Source: an uncultured Megasphaera sp. | Lineage (GTDB): Bacteria > Bacillota > Negativicutes > Veillonellales > Megasphaeraceae | DNA length: 64,000 nt | Direction of reading: 5' to 3' | NCBI GenBank assembly: GCA_934202965.1 | Contig: CAKPYN010000005.1 | Span: forward strand, 44,609-108,608 | Part shown: in pieces, positions 1 through 8,250 of the stretch | How positions within the stretch are numbered: position 1 is the stretch's first letter | Layout: every line of letters begins with the position of its first letter | Notes under the pieces: generated by a model | What the model saw: the letters and a program-made list of their open reading frames with translations, nothing else | What the model was told of the DNA's origin: nothing | Databases searched by the model: none | Position numbers and translations under genes: made by a program

Positions 1-2
1 AT

Positions 3-962
3 AAAGTATGGGTATCAGAAATTATGCTGCAGCAGACGAAAGTGGAAGCTGTTAAACCCTATTATGATAGTTGGATGACGCAATTTTCTACGATGCAGTC
101 TTTAGCGGCGGCTAGCCCAGATGATGTACTGCGACAGTGGCAGGGATTGGGCTATTATTCCCGAGCACGCAATCTGCATGAAGCGGTACAGGAAGTTGTC
201 AAATCCTACGGAGGACGTGTGCCGGATACGAAAAAAGAAATCTTATCGCTGAAAGGCATTGGCGAGTATACGGCCGGGGCGATATTGAGCATGGCATATG
301 GTGAACCGGAAGTGGCTGTTGACGGCAATGTACTGCGTGTATTTGCACGCTTGTATAATATTGCCGGAAATATTTTATCTACGCCGGTAAAAAAGCAAAT
401 TACAGCGTTGGCAAAGGCTCAGATGCCCAAAGCGCAGTCTGGGCCGTTCAATGAAGCCTTAATGGATTTTGGTGCGATGGTCTGTATTCCCAAAAGTCCT
501 CGTTGTGATACATGCCCGCTGATTGATTTTTGTTGTGCTAAACAAGCTGGAACAGAAAAAGAACTGCCCTTGCGTATTACTAAAAAGCATATTCCTACAG
601 AGCAGATTGCCGTTTGTGTGTTGTCATATCATGGATGCTGGCTCGTCCATCGGCGCCCTGCTAAGGGCCTGCTGGCATCGATGTGGGAATTTCCCAATGT
701 TGTCGGCAGCGGCGAAACTGGACGAACGGCACTGCAGCAGCTGTTGTCATCTGTCGGGCTGCGTGTTGACATGGACCCGGCTCCAACTGGTACGATAAAA
801 CATGTCTTTTCCCATAAAATATGGCAGATGACTCTTTATGAAGGCTGTTTGATAGACGGCACATTACAGACAAAGGAGGATTGGCAGTGGCTGCCTAAAC
901 AAGCGTATATGTCTGTGCCTTGGGCCGGACCGCACGGCAAAATCACTGCTATGGTAGAATGA
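3..962 (+). CDS. mutY: A/G-specific adenine glycosylase MutY (5' end outside window)
   Basis: This DNA repair glycosylase removes adenine mispaired with 8-oxoguanine. The reading frame is open from the left edge and reads KVWVSEIMLQQT before the first internal ATG at 24, which is the conserved MutY start of the catalytic domain with its glutamate, so the true start lies upstream of the window. The helix-hairpin-helix LKGIGEYTAGAI and the catalytic aspartate in AVDGNVLRVFAR are present. Four cysteines in CIPKSPRCDTCPLIDFC fit the C-terminal [4Fe-4S] cluster. After about residue 190 comes the MutT-like 8-oxoG recognition domain with HRRPAKGLLASMWEFP. The stop overlaps the start of the next gene (ATGA), suggesting translational coupling. 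Identification is firm; only the 5' end is missing. Confidence 0.95.
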   Translation, partial: KVWVSEIMLQQTKVEAVKPYYDSWMTQFSTMQSLAAASPDDVLRQWQGLGYYSRARNLHEAVQEVVKSYGGRVPDTKKEILSLKGIGEYTAGAILSMAYGEPEVAVDGNVLRVFARLYNIAGNILSTPVKKQITALAKAQMPKAQSGPFNEALMDFGAMVCIPKSPRCDTCPLIDFCCAKQAGTEKELPLRITKKHIPTEQIAVCVLSYHGCWLVHRRPAKGLLASMWEFPNVVGSGETGRTALQQLLSSVGLRVDMDPAPTGTIKHVFSHKIWQMTLYEGCLIDGTLQTKEDWQWLPKQAYMSVPWAGPHGKITAMVE

Positions 963-2215
963 AAGGCCTTTTCTTTATCAATTTTATGATTGTCATGTCC
1001 TGCGTGGCTGTTTTTTCACTGATGCTATGGAACTATATCATGCAGACGAGCCACAAATGGGCCGGTATTATTGGCGGACTGGCTGCGACCCTGGTTGCCG
1101 TAGGCGAACTGGCGTATTACGGTGTATTGTTTCCCCAATGGATAGGCAGTCCGTGGAAAGATGTGTTGTTTTACGGTGCGCTTGCTTCAATTAGTTGGTT
1201 GTTTATCTTTTGGCTGGCGTTTCCCGTGCTGCTGCTGGGAGCGATTGGCGTCTTTTTTTGGCGGAAAAAACATAGATTGTACGAGCAGACAGGCCGTAGA
1301 ATACAGACCGCGGCAGTCCGTCCGCAGTTACAAGTATCGCGTCGCACGTTTCTCAAAGGCGCGGCCGCTGCCATTCCCGTGATTGCCGCCGCGACGAGTA
1401 CCTTAGGCAACGTCGCAGGGGAAAGCTATCTGGATGTATCGCTTCACCGCCTTTCATATAGTACACTTCCGGATTATTTGGAAGGATATAAAATCGGACA
1501 AATTTCAGATGTTCATATGGGCTTATTTTTTAGCCCGGAACGCTTGCAGGAAGCCATAGATGCGTTAGTGGCGCAAGGCGTACAGCGATTGGAAGTAACT
1601 GGCGATTTGATTGATGAATTGTCACTATTGTCGGCGTGTCAGCATGTTATTGAAAGCAACGCGTCCCGTTTTCCTGATGGTATTGATTTTTGTTACGGCA
1701 ACCATGAATATTATCGTAATTTACCGGCTATTCGCGATATGTTAAAAGAGACGCCTGTTCGTATTCTTCGTAATTCGCATATACAAGCCAGTCCCGGTCG
1801 GGGAGACGGTTTGATGCATTGTACGGGCCATGACGACAGACCGTTTTATATTGCCGGCGTCGATTACAGCTTTGCCAAAGGAGAAGCTGCATTTGCAGCC
1901 GAACGAGAATCGTTCGTGCAAAAGGCGTTGGATGGGATTCCTAAGAATGCTTTTGTTATTATGCTGGCGCATCATTCGGCATGTATTGATGAAGGCTTTG
2001 CTCATCACATTCCCCTTACCCTTTGCGGTCATACCCATGGCGCACAGTTTGCGCCGATCGGCCCTATTGTAGAAGCTGTTGGCTTTAAATATCTGCGGGG
2101 ACTGTTCCGTCAGGGCGAGTTTGTCGGCTATGTCAACCGCGGGACTGGCCATTGGCTGCCGCTGCGGGTATTTTGTTCGCGCGAAGTCAGTGTGTTTGAA
2201 TTACATAAAGCATAA
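959..2215 (+). CDS. Membrane-anchored metallophosphoesterase with internal twin-arginine segment
   Basis: The product (418 residues) is a calcineurin-like phosphoesterase. I chose the ATG at 959, which overlaps the mutY stop, over a TTG upstream. The first roughly 110 residues hold about three hydrophobic membrane segments. A twin-arginine motif SRRTFLKG at about residues 127-134 is followed by an Ala-rich hydrophobic stretch, as in Tat signals of YkuE/YaeI-type phosphoesterases, but here it is internal. The metal-binding motifs follow: SDVH (183-186), GDL (215-217), GNHE (247-250), then AHHS and CGHTHG near the C terminus. The catalytic domain is inferred to face outside the cytoplasmic membrane. 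The substrate is unknown; relatives act on UDP-sugar lipids or phosphodiesters. Confidence 0.88.
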   Translation: MKGLFFINFMIVMSCVAVFSLMLWNYIMQTSHKWAGIIGGLAATLVAVGELAYYGVLFPQWIGSPWKDVLFYGALASISWLFIFWLAFPVLLLGAIGVFFWRKKHRLYEQTGRRIQTAAVRPQLQVSRRTFLKGAAAAIPVIAAATSTLGNVAGESYLDVSLHRLSYSTLPDYLEGYKIGQISDVHMGLFFSPERLQEAIDALVAQGVQRLEVTGDLIDELSLLSACQHVIESNASRFPDGIDFCYGNHEYYRNLPAIRDMLKETPVRILRNSHIQASPGRGDGLMHCTGHDDRPFYIAGVDYSFAKGEAAFAAERESFVQKALDGIPKNAFVIMLAHHSACIDEGFAHHIPLTLCGHTHGAQFAPIGPIVEAVGFKYLRGLFRQGEFVGYVNRGTGHWLPLRVFCSREVSVFELHKA

Positions 2216-2230
2216 AGGAATGAGTAGCAT

Positions 2231-3232
2231 ATGATGATACAGAAAGCAATACTGCATATTTTGGACTTTAATACCAATATGTGCATTTTGTCACAGAAAG
2301 AATTAGATTTTTCCAGCGATATTGTTTATGAATATGTAGACAAACGTATTACCCGTATATTGGCCGATGCCAGTCAGCAGAGCGGCGCATTTTATGCGAC
2401 AAGTCAGTATCAGGTGCTGCTGCAGCAGCTTCTCAGTGAAGATATTTCCTTTGCTGATTTTGCGGCGCAGACTGCACGGTCGTTGTTTGATATATTGGCA
2501 CACTGTGATGTACCGGAATCGCTGGATTTGCTGATTGTCGATTTTCAGGATGAAGAAGATAAGCGGCAGATAGGCATATTGCTGCTGAACAATAAGACAG
2601 CATATACTCATCAGATTATGGATGAAGACGGCGCGGTATACAATAAACTCATTAAACACCATGCTATTTTGCCGAGTACGTCTCAAAAAGTAGAAGCGTA
2701 TGCATTGATACGATGCCAGGACTATATGATTCGCTTTGTCGATACGAAACGGCAGATGAACGGCGAAGATGTCTATATACTTCCTGATAAATTACTGCAA
2801 TGCACCGCCGTCATTTCAGCTAAAGACGCTGTGAAAATTGTCAGTAAAATCGCGGCAAAAGTAGCAGAAGATCATGGCAGCAGTACCGTAGAAGCCTTGT
2901 CGAAAGCAAAAAATTACTTGGCTGAAAATGCAGAAACAGCCGATACTTTTTCACCGCAGGAACTAGGAAAGGATATTTTTGCCCATTCACAGGCGATGCA
3001 GCAGGAATTTAAAGAACAGCTGCAGGAAGCTAAAATGCCTGATGATGTAGCTATTCAAAAAGAATTTGCCCAACGAACCGGACGCAGCCATAAAATTAAG
3101 ACCGATACGGGCATAGAAATTACCTTCCCGTCGGAGTACGTAGAAAACACGGATTATATCCAGTTTATCAACAACCCGGACGGCACCATTTCTATTGAAT
3201 TAAAACATATTGGCAAAATTACCAATAAATAA
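2231..3232 (+). CDS. Nucleoid-associated protein, NdpA/YejK (NA37) family
   Basis: The 333-residue product resembles the 37-kDa nucleoid-associated proteins (YejK/NdpA), which are found with the nucleoid and have no established enzymatic function. The N terminus with a conserved aliphatic ILHILDFN segment, the all-cytoplasmic composition and the length fit the family. The C-terminal part contains a predicted helical region (about 215-275) and ends in a beta-rich tail with FPSEYVENTDYIQF. The ATG at 2231 is preceded by AAAGGAATGAG at a usual distance, 15 bp after the phosphoesterase stop, so it is probably cotranscribed with it. A strong hairpin terminator follows directly. Confidence 0.8.
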   Translation: MMIQKAILHILDFNTNMCILSQKELDFSSDIVYEYVDKRITRILADASQQSGAFYATSQYQVLLQQLLSEDISFADFAAQTARSLFDILAHCDVPESLDLLIVDFQDEEDKRQIGILLLNNKTAYTHQIMDEDGAVYNKLIKHHAILPSTSQKVEAYALIRCQDYMIRFVDTKRQMNGEDVYILPDKLLQCTAVISAKDAVKIVSKIAAKVAEDHGSSTVEALSKAKNYLAENAETADTFSPQELGKDIFAHSQAMQQEFKEQLQEAKMPDDVAIQKEFAQRTGRSHKIKTDTGIEITFPSEYVENTDYIQFINNPDGTISIELKHIGKITNK

Positions 3233-3240
3233 GTAGTGTC

Positions 3241-3271
3241 AAAAAAGAGGATGTACCGTCCTCTTTTTTTT
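3241..3271 (+). terminator. Rho-independent terminator after the NdpA-like gene
   Basis: The arms AAAAAAGAGGA and TCCTCTTTTTTT flank a 7-nt loop, and the stem runs directly into a T tract. It separates the mutY-phosphoesterase-ndpA group from the secreted-protein gene downstream. Confidence 0.85.
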
Positions 3272-3321
3272 GGACTATAATGGATAAAATTCATAATAGA
3301 TGATAGAAAGGACGATAATAT

Positions 3322-3960
3322 ATGAAACGATTTTCTGTTAGTTTAGCTGCAATGATTATGATGGTAAGTATGGTTTCTGTACAGGCTGATACGGTACGCA
3401 ATCCCCAAAATCAAGATACTGTATCTAACTATGAATTCAGTTCCGTATCGTATGGCAGTAATGCAGACGGAAATACATACAGCCGGGTTGTTACGATGCA
3501 TAATGGTGTTACTGATTCCGATATAACGACCGTAAATGGCGTTGTCAGTAACGTACTTTGGGATAAAAATTCACAAGGTAAGTACGCACCCGGCTATATT
3601 CAGGGGGTAGGGCTAAAAGACGGCAATCTTACTGCCAATGGTGTCCAAACGAAAAATATTCAGGCATTGTCCGGGACTATTGGTAACTTGTATGGTAATC
3701 GGTTGACGGTACCGATGGCTGCTGTAGGAGATGTCACCTTTAGCGGTCATGGCAATATATCCGGCGTACAGACTAATAGCAATGACCCGACGGCAGCCGT
3801 CAGTGTGCAATATCTGCAGGATTGTTTGGCTGTCGGATCAAGCAGTACGGGGGCACAAAATGCAATAGTAAAGGCCATATCTGAGTTGCAAACGAAAGTA
3901 GCTCGGCTGGAAACGGAAAACAAGCGGCTAAAAGAAAAAATAGAATCATTAAAAAAATGA
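3322..3960 (+). CDS. Secreted coiled-coil protein with a trimeric-autotransporter-like neck motif
   Basis: The product (212 residues) starts with a clear signal peptide (MKRFSVSLAAMIMMVSMVSVQA, cut after about residue 22). The body is Ser/Thr/Asn/Gly-rich with short repeated beta-strand-like units. Around residues 150-168 the segment ISGVQTNSNDPTAAVSVQYL resembles the YadA/Hep_Hag neck motif (consensus around G-T-DAVNVAQL), and the last 35 residues form a heptad coiled coil (VARLETENKRLKEKIESL). There is no YadA-type membrane anchor after the coil and no SLH domain. It is probably a trimeric exported protein, held on the cell by an unknown means or released. The start has GAAAGGACG upstream. 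The neck assignment is my inference from pattern. Confidence 0.55.
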   Translation: MKRFSVSLAAMIMMVSMVSVQADTVRNPQNQDTVSNYEFSSVSYGSNADGNTYSRVVTMHNGVTDSDITTVNGVVSNVLWDKNSQGKYAPGYIQGVGLKDGNLTANGVQTKNIQALSGTIGNLYGNRLTVPMAAVGDVTFSGHGNISGVQTNSNDPTAAVSVQYLQDCLAVGSSSTGAQNAIVKAISELQTKVARLETENKRLKEKIESLKK

Positions 3961-4163
3961 AATAAAATCTTAAAAATATTTATATAGATAAATGGAAAAT
4001 AAAAAAAATAAAACCTATGCCAAAATAGCATAAAAAACATATCGAAATCAGCAGATAAATTACTGAAAAGCAATGGAAATTAGTAAGGTTTTGTATTATT
4101 CTATAGATAAGTTTGTGACAGAAGACTACAAATTGTTATTATGTATTATCAAAGGAGAATACT

Positions 4164-5624
4164 ATGCCTGATTTCCAGTCCCGTTTTAAAGAACTCTCTC
4201 GTCGAGTTCCTATTGATGAACACAATTGTGCCGTGAAATTTGATGAAACAAAATGCAAAAACTGTACGTTATGCCGTCGTGCTTGCGCCAATACGCAAAC
4301 GATTATGGATTATTACAATCTTTCCAGTACAGGGGATATGCCGATTTGTGTTCATTGTGGACAGTGTGCGTCAGCATGTCCATTTGGTGCCATTACAGAA
4401 GTAAACGATGTAGATAAAGTGAAAGCTGCTATTGCGGATCCCAATAAAATTGTTGTATTTCAAACCGCTCCGGCTGTTCGTGTCGGCTTGGGTGAATCCT
4501 TTGGCATGGATCCCGGTACGTTTGTAGAAGGTAAAATGGTATCGGCTTTGCGGTCGTTAGGCGGCGATTATGTATTTGATACGGACTTTGGCGCTGACTT
4601 GACGATTATGGAAGAAGCGACGGAATTACTGCATCGGTTGCAGTCAGAAGAAATTCCTATTCCGCAGTTTACCAGCTGCTGTCCGGCATGGGTAGAATTT
4701 GTAGAAACCTTTTATCCGGAATTGATTTCTCACTTATCTTCAACGAAGAGCCCTATCAGTATTTTGAGTCCCGTAATCAAAACATGGTTTGCCAAGAAGA
4801 ATAATATTGACCCGAAAAAAATAGTCAATGTGTGTGTTACCCCCTGTACGGCGAAAAAAGCTGAAATTCGTCGTCCTGAATTTAATAGTTCTTCTATGTA
4901 TTGGGATATACCGGAACTGCGTGATACCGATATTTGCATTACGACCCGTGAATTAGCAGCATGGATTCAAGAAGAAGGTCTTGATTTTACCAATTTAGAA
5001 GACAGTGGATTTGATCGTGCCTTTGGCGAATCGTCCGGCGGCGGCAAGATTTTTGGTAATTCCGGCGGCGTTATGGAAGCGGCTATCCGTACGGCATACC
5101 ATATGTTTACAGGGCGTCCGGCACCGAAAGACTTTATCCCATTTGAACCGGTACGTGGTTTGGAAGGCGTAAAAAAAGCAACTGTTGTATTTGGTCATTT
5201 TGTGATTCACGTTGCGGCTATCAGCGGGTTGGGAAATGCTCGTAAGTTTATTGATGAACTGATTAAAAATGAAGATTTTGAAAATTATTCATTTATCGAA
5301 GTTATGGCCTGCCCGGGCGGGTGTATTGGCGGCGGCGGACAACCGAAAGTAAAACTGCCGCAAGTTAAAAAAGTACAAGAAGCGCGTATCGCTTCATTGT
5401 ACAAATCAGATGAAGAAACGGAAGTAAAGGCAAGTTGGCAAAATAAGGAAATTGATGAATTGTACAACGATTTCTTAGATGAACCATTGTCGGAAACAGC
5501 AGAATGGATACTGCATACGTATTTCTCTGATAAATCCGATCTCTTGGGTAAGATGAAAAATTTGACGCCGGAAACCAATCCGTCTTCGAATCGTTTCAAA
5601 TCGGTACAGGATTTGAATGTATAA
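4164..5624 (+). CDS. hydA: [FeFe]-hydrogenase, monomeric, short type
   Basis: The enzyme reduces protons with electrons from reduced ferredoxin in the cytoplasm. The 486-residue chain has a two-cluster ferredoxin domain (C31, C34, C37, C41 and C62, C65, C68, C72), followed by the H-cluster domain. All three signatures are intact: L1 TSCCPAW (C172 as proton relay, C173 as ligand), L2 VTPCTAKKAE (C228) and L3 EVMACPGGCIGGGGQP (C383, C387). The N-terminal [2Fe-2S] and the extra His-ligated cluster of clostridial CpI-type enzymes are absent, as in the known Megasphaera elsdenii hydrogenase of about the same length. The ribosome site AAAGGAGAATACT precedes the ATG. A near-match promoter (TTGTGA, 18 bp, TATTAT) lies at 4113-4142. 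The gene is monocistronic, closed by a terminator. Confidence 0.96.
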   Translation: MPDFQSRFKELSRRVPIDEHNCAVKFDETKCKNCTLCRRACANTQTIMDYYNLSSTGDMPICVHCGQCASACPFGAITEVNDVDKVKAAIADPNKIVVFQTAPAVRVGLGESFGMDPGTFVEGKMVSALRSLGGDYVFDTDFGADLTIMEEATELLHRLQSEEIPIPQFTSCCPAWVEFVETFYPELISHLSSTKSPISILSPVIKTWFAKKNNIDPKKIVNVCVTPCTAKKAEIRRPEFNSSSMYWDIPELRDTDICITTRELAAWIQEEGLDFTNLEDSGFDRAFGESSGGGKIFGNSGGVMEAAIRTAYHMFTGRPAPKDFIPFEPVRGLEGVKKATVVFGHFVIHVAAISGLGNARKFIDELIKNEDFENYSFIEVMACPGGCIGGGGQPKVKLPQVKKVQEARIASLYKSDEETEVKASWQNKEIDELYNDFLDEPLSETAEWILHTYFSDKSDLLGKMKNLTPETNPSSNRFKSVQDLNV

Positions 5625-5641
5625 GGACAGGTACCATTAGG

Positions 5642-5678
5642 AAAAAGGACATGTCGCATAATGCGATGTGTCCTTTTT
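5642..5678 (+). terminator. Terminator after hydA
   Basis: A nearly perfect inverted repeat has outer arms AAAAAGGACA and TGTCCTTTTT and inner arms TCGCAT and ATGCGA, ending in a T tract. The A tract on the other side would let it act in both directions. Confidence 0.88.
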
Positions 5679-5795
5679 GTGTTGTATGTATTGAAAATTC
5701 TTGAAGAGCTCCTCTTTCAATCATTATTTTTTATGGTCTATACAGAAATAAATGAAAACGATAACTTATTGTAATGATAAATTAACTCAATTAAC

Positions 5796-5825
5796 TTGAC
5801 AAAACCGATATACATACGATATAAT
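5796..5825 (+). promoter_or_regulatory. Sigma-70 promoter of the SLH porin gene
   Basis: TTGACA (5796-5801) and TATAAT (5820-5825) are both perfect and 18 bp apart. The inferred start near 5832 gives an untranslated leader of about 175 nt before the porin ATG at 6009, long enough to carry post-transcriptional control or stability elements. I see no known riboswitch in it. This also accounts for most of the 5625-6008 gap. Confidence 0.75.
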
Positions 5826-6008
5826 TTTCGTGGTGTAAAAAAGTTAATTTTGCACATACTTTCTTTTAAGTATCGCATGGGTATGACATCAATCCTTTAG
5901 TAAAAGAGAGGAAACTAGGCACACTCGTCAATGAACTTGGTGAGAATGATACCCATACACTGCGCTGAGAAAGGAATATATATTATCATTGAAAGGGGTA
6001 TTCTTACC

Positions 6009-7271
6009 ATGAAATCAAAAGTATTAGCAGCACTCGTTGCAACCATGGCCGTAGGCGCAACTTGCGCATTTGCAGCCAATCCGTTTGTTGATGTACCGTC
6101 CGACAGCTGGGCATACAAATCCGTTGTAGAACTCGCTGACGCTGGCATTATCCAGGGCGTTGACGGTTCTTACTTCCAGGGCGAACGCAACATCACTCGT
6201 TACGAAGCCGCTGAAATGGTAGCAAAAGCCATGGCTCACATGGACAAAGCTTCCGTTGAACAGCGCGCACTCATCAACAAACTCGCTGATGAATACGCTG
6301 CAGAACTCAACAACCTCGGCGTTCGCGTCGCAGCATTGGAAAATAAAGTCGGCAATGTAAAATTGACTGGTGATGCACGTATCCGTTATCAGCACCAGAG
6401 CGATAATGCTGATTATAAAAATGACAATGCTTGGGATTATCGTGTTCGTCTTCGCGGCAATGCACAGGTTAACGACCGCACGACCGTAACCTATGGTATT
6501 AGCACGAACGATATGAATTTTGGCGATAATGATAAAGCGTCTGATGGCAATAAAGTATTTACGGATGATGCAAAAATTGATACGCAGCTTGGCGCACATC
6601 TCACAGCCAGCGTAGGCCGTACAGATACATACGTACTTGGCGGCGACAATGCCTATGGCTTCCAGTATGGCGATGTATTTGACCGTGCTGAAATGAAATA
6701 TGCTACAGATAAATTTGCTGTAACAGCTGGTTATGGTAAATTTAAAGAAGGCGATGACCTTTTGGCAGCTAAAACGGGTTATGGCGAATTAGAAGGCTTC
6801 TTCGGTAACGGCTCTGCTGTAGGCGTATATTACAACTCTTTTAATAAAGCAGATAGCACAACAACAACGAATGCAGATGACCTCTGGGGTGCATATGCTT
6901 CTGTCAATATGGGTTCCAAATGGAATGCATTAGCTAACTATGAACGCGTCAGCCTGCGCAACGACAGCGACAAAAAAGATGTTTGGATTGGCAAACTGAC
7001 CTATGGCGGTGCTGATGAAAACGTCAAAGGATCTTGGGACGCATGGGTTGAATACTTGGATACCGATAAAGGTTCCTTGCTCGGTGGTGCAACTAACTCT
7101 TGGCGTGACAACAGCGTCCTCGATGGTGTACGTTCTTGGGGCGTAGGTGTAGATTACACGTTGGCTAAAAACGTCATCTTGACGGCTGCTCAGTCTTTTG
7201 GTACCAGTGCCAAAGGCAATGCTAAAGACCCGAACGAATTCACAGACGTTGAACTCAACTTCTTATTCTAA
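6009..7271 (+). CDS. SLH-domain outer-membrane porin (OmpM type)
   Basis: The product (420 residues) is a major outer-membrane protein of Negativicutes: the SLH domain binds the polyaminated peptidoglycan and the C-terminal beta barrel sits in the outer membrane, so it both tethers the membrane and acts as a porin. A signal peptide (to AFA, residue about 20) is followed by one SLH domain (FVDVPSDSWAYKSVVELADA and ITRYEAAEMVAKAM), a short coiled coil (to about residue 115), then alternating beta strands ending VELNFLF, the C-terminal Phe typical of barrels. I took the ATG at 6009 because GAAAGGGG lies just before it and the signal peptide starts there. Codon use is more biased (CTC, AAC, GGC) than in neighbours, as expected for high expression. 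Confidence 0.93.
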   Translation: MKSKVLAALVATMAVGATCAFAANPFVDVPSDSWAYKSVVELADAGIIQGVDGSYFQGERNITRYEAAEMVAKAMAHMDKASVEQRALINKLADEYAAELNNLGVRVAALENKVGNVKLTGDARIRYQHQSDNADYKNDNAWDYRVRLRGNAQVNDRTTVTYGISTNDMNFGDNDKASDGNKVFTDDAKIDTQLGAHLTASVGRTDTYVLGGDNAYGFQYGDVFDRAEMKYATDKFAVTAGYGKFKEGDDLLAAKTGYGELEGFFGNGSAVGVYYNSFNKADSTTTTNADDLWGAYASVNMGSKWNALANYERVSLRNDSDKKDVWIGKLTYGGADENVKGSWDAWVEYLDTDKGSLLGGATNSWRDNSVLDGVRSWGVGVDYTLAKNVILTAAQSFGTSAKGNAKDPNEFTDVELNFLF

Positions 7272-7285
7272 GTAAATACTGTACG

Positions 7286-7321
7286 AGGGGGCTGTCGCTT
7301 GATGCGATATGCCCCTTTTTT
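7286..7321 (+). terminator. Terminator after the porin gene
   Basis: Arms GGGGC and GCCCC with an inner TCGC/GCGA pair are followed by TTTTTT. Confidence 0.85.
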
Positions 7322-7331
7322 ATGCGATTTG

Positions 7332-7360
7332 TTGACTGGCTGCAGGGTTGATGCTATGAT
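7332..7360 (+). promoter_or_regulatory. Promoter of the CntK-like racemase gene
   Basis: TTGACT (7332-7337) and TATGAT (7355-7360) are 17 bp apart. The expected start is near 7367. Confidence 0.6.
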
Positions 7361-7372
7361 GATACGAAGAAA

Positions 7373-7390
7373 ACTTTATTGTGATAAAGT
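7373..7390 (+). promoter_or_regulatory. Palindrome in the leader of the racemase gene
   Basis: ACTTTAT and ATAAAGT form a perfect 7-4-7 inverted repeat just after the inferred start site and just before the AGGGAGG ribosome site. It could be a repressor operator or a small RNA hairpin. It does not match an operator class I can name with confidence. Confidence 0.4.
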
Positions 7391-7405
7391 AAGGGAGGCC
7401 CTTTC

Positions 7406-8218
7406 ATGGACATACGATATATCAAAGCAGATCCCAGTGGGAATACGACCATTTTTGTACTAAATCCGATAGCTCCGGCACAGCGCAGTACATTAGCGGC
7501 GACGTTGCTGTCTTCGGATTGCATCGGCGCTGAACAAGTAGGATATTTGACGATGGCGCAGGATGAACCGATTCGTGTGGACATGATGGGCGGCGAATTT
7601 TGCGGCAATGCCTCACGGGCTGCGGCCGCCTATGCCTTGATGTGTTCTGGTAAAAAAGAAGGCGATTATGCTGTTTCCTGTTCCGGCTGTGACCATGTGC
7701 TGCAGGCCCATGCCGTACAGCGAGAAGATAATCTGTATGATGCGTATATCGAAATGCCTCTTCCCCTTGCCGTCGAAGCGGTGTTGATGGATGTAGGTGG
7801 ATTGCCGAGTCGTTTCTTTCGGGTTGATTTGCCGGGAATCGTTCATTTTGTCCATTTTGTCGATGATATAGCATTGGCCGATAAACAGATGTTTTGGCAA
7901 ACCGTACAAGACTATGTATCCGATGAAATGTTGGAAGCCTATGGACTCATCTTGTTTTCACCAAAACAGCTTCAGATGATTCCGGCTGTATATGTGACGG
8001 CAACGGATACGTTATATTGGGAAAATAGCTGTGGTTCCGGTTCGGCAGCAGTCGCCGCGGCGTTGGCTTGTATGGGCAAAAAAGACGTATCCTGTACGAT
8101 ACATCAGCCCGGCGGTACGATTGATATTATGGCCCACGTCGAAGACGGACAGCTTCGCCGCATCGTCATTGGCGGGCCTGTGGGATTTGAAGCAGAAAAC
8201 GTCATGACGATGGATTAG
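7406..8218 (+). CDS. Diaminopimelate-epimerase-fold amino-acid racemase, CntK (histidine racemase)-like
   Basis: The product (270 residues) has the two-cysteine active site of PLP-independent racemases: C66 in MGGEFCGNAS and C209 in WENSCGSGSAA. The details differ from DapF (MCGNG, ACGTGA) and agree with CntK, the histidine racemase of staphylopine synthesis: the N-terminal PSGNTTIFV, EFCGNA, WENSCGSG and the late HQPGGTI are CntK-type. CntK supplies D-histidine to the metallophore synthases CntL and CntM, but neither is near here. The gene has its own promoter and is followed by a repeat element, so it appears to stand alone. The fold and racemase class are firm; the substrate could be another amino acid. 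Confidence 0.75.
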   Translation: MDIRYIKADPSGNTTIFVLNPIAPAQRSTLAATLLSSDCIGAEQVGYLTMAQDEPIRVDMMGGEFCGNASRAAAAYALMCSGKKEGDYAVSCSGCDHVLQAHAVQREDNLYDAYIEMPLPLAVEAVLMDVGGLPSRFFRVDLPGIVHFVHFVDDIALADKQMFWQTVQDYVSDEMLEAYGLILFSPKQLQMIPAVYVTATDTLYWENSCGSGSAAVAAALACMGKKDVSCTIHQPGGTIDIMAHVEDGQLRRIVIGGPVGFEAENVMTMD

Positions 8219-8250
8219 ATATGAAAATTTCCGTAAGGATTGTAACATAA

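Noticed and set aside
3961..4112. Regulatory RNA upstream of hydA
   Set aside because: The stretch is A-rich without stable pairing; only a weak promoter is visible near its end.
7406..8218. Annotation as diaminopimelate epimerase (dapF)
   Set aside because: The active-site surroundings are EFCGNAS and ENSCGSGS, not the DapF MCGNG and ACGTGA patterns, and CntK-type motifs are present at both ends.
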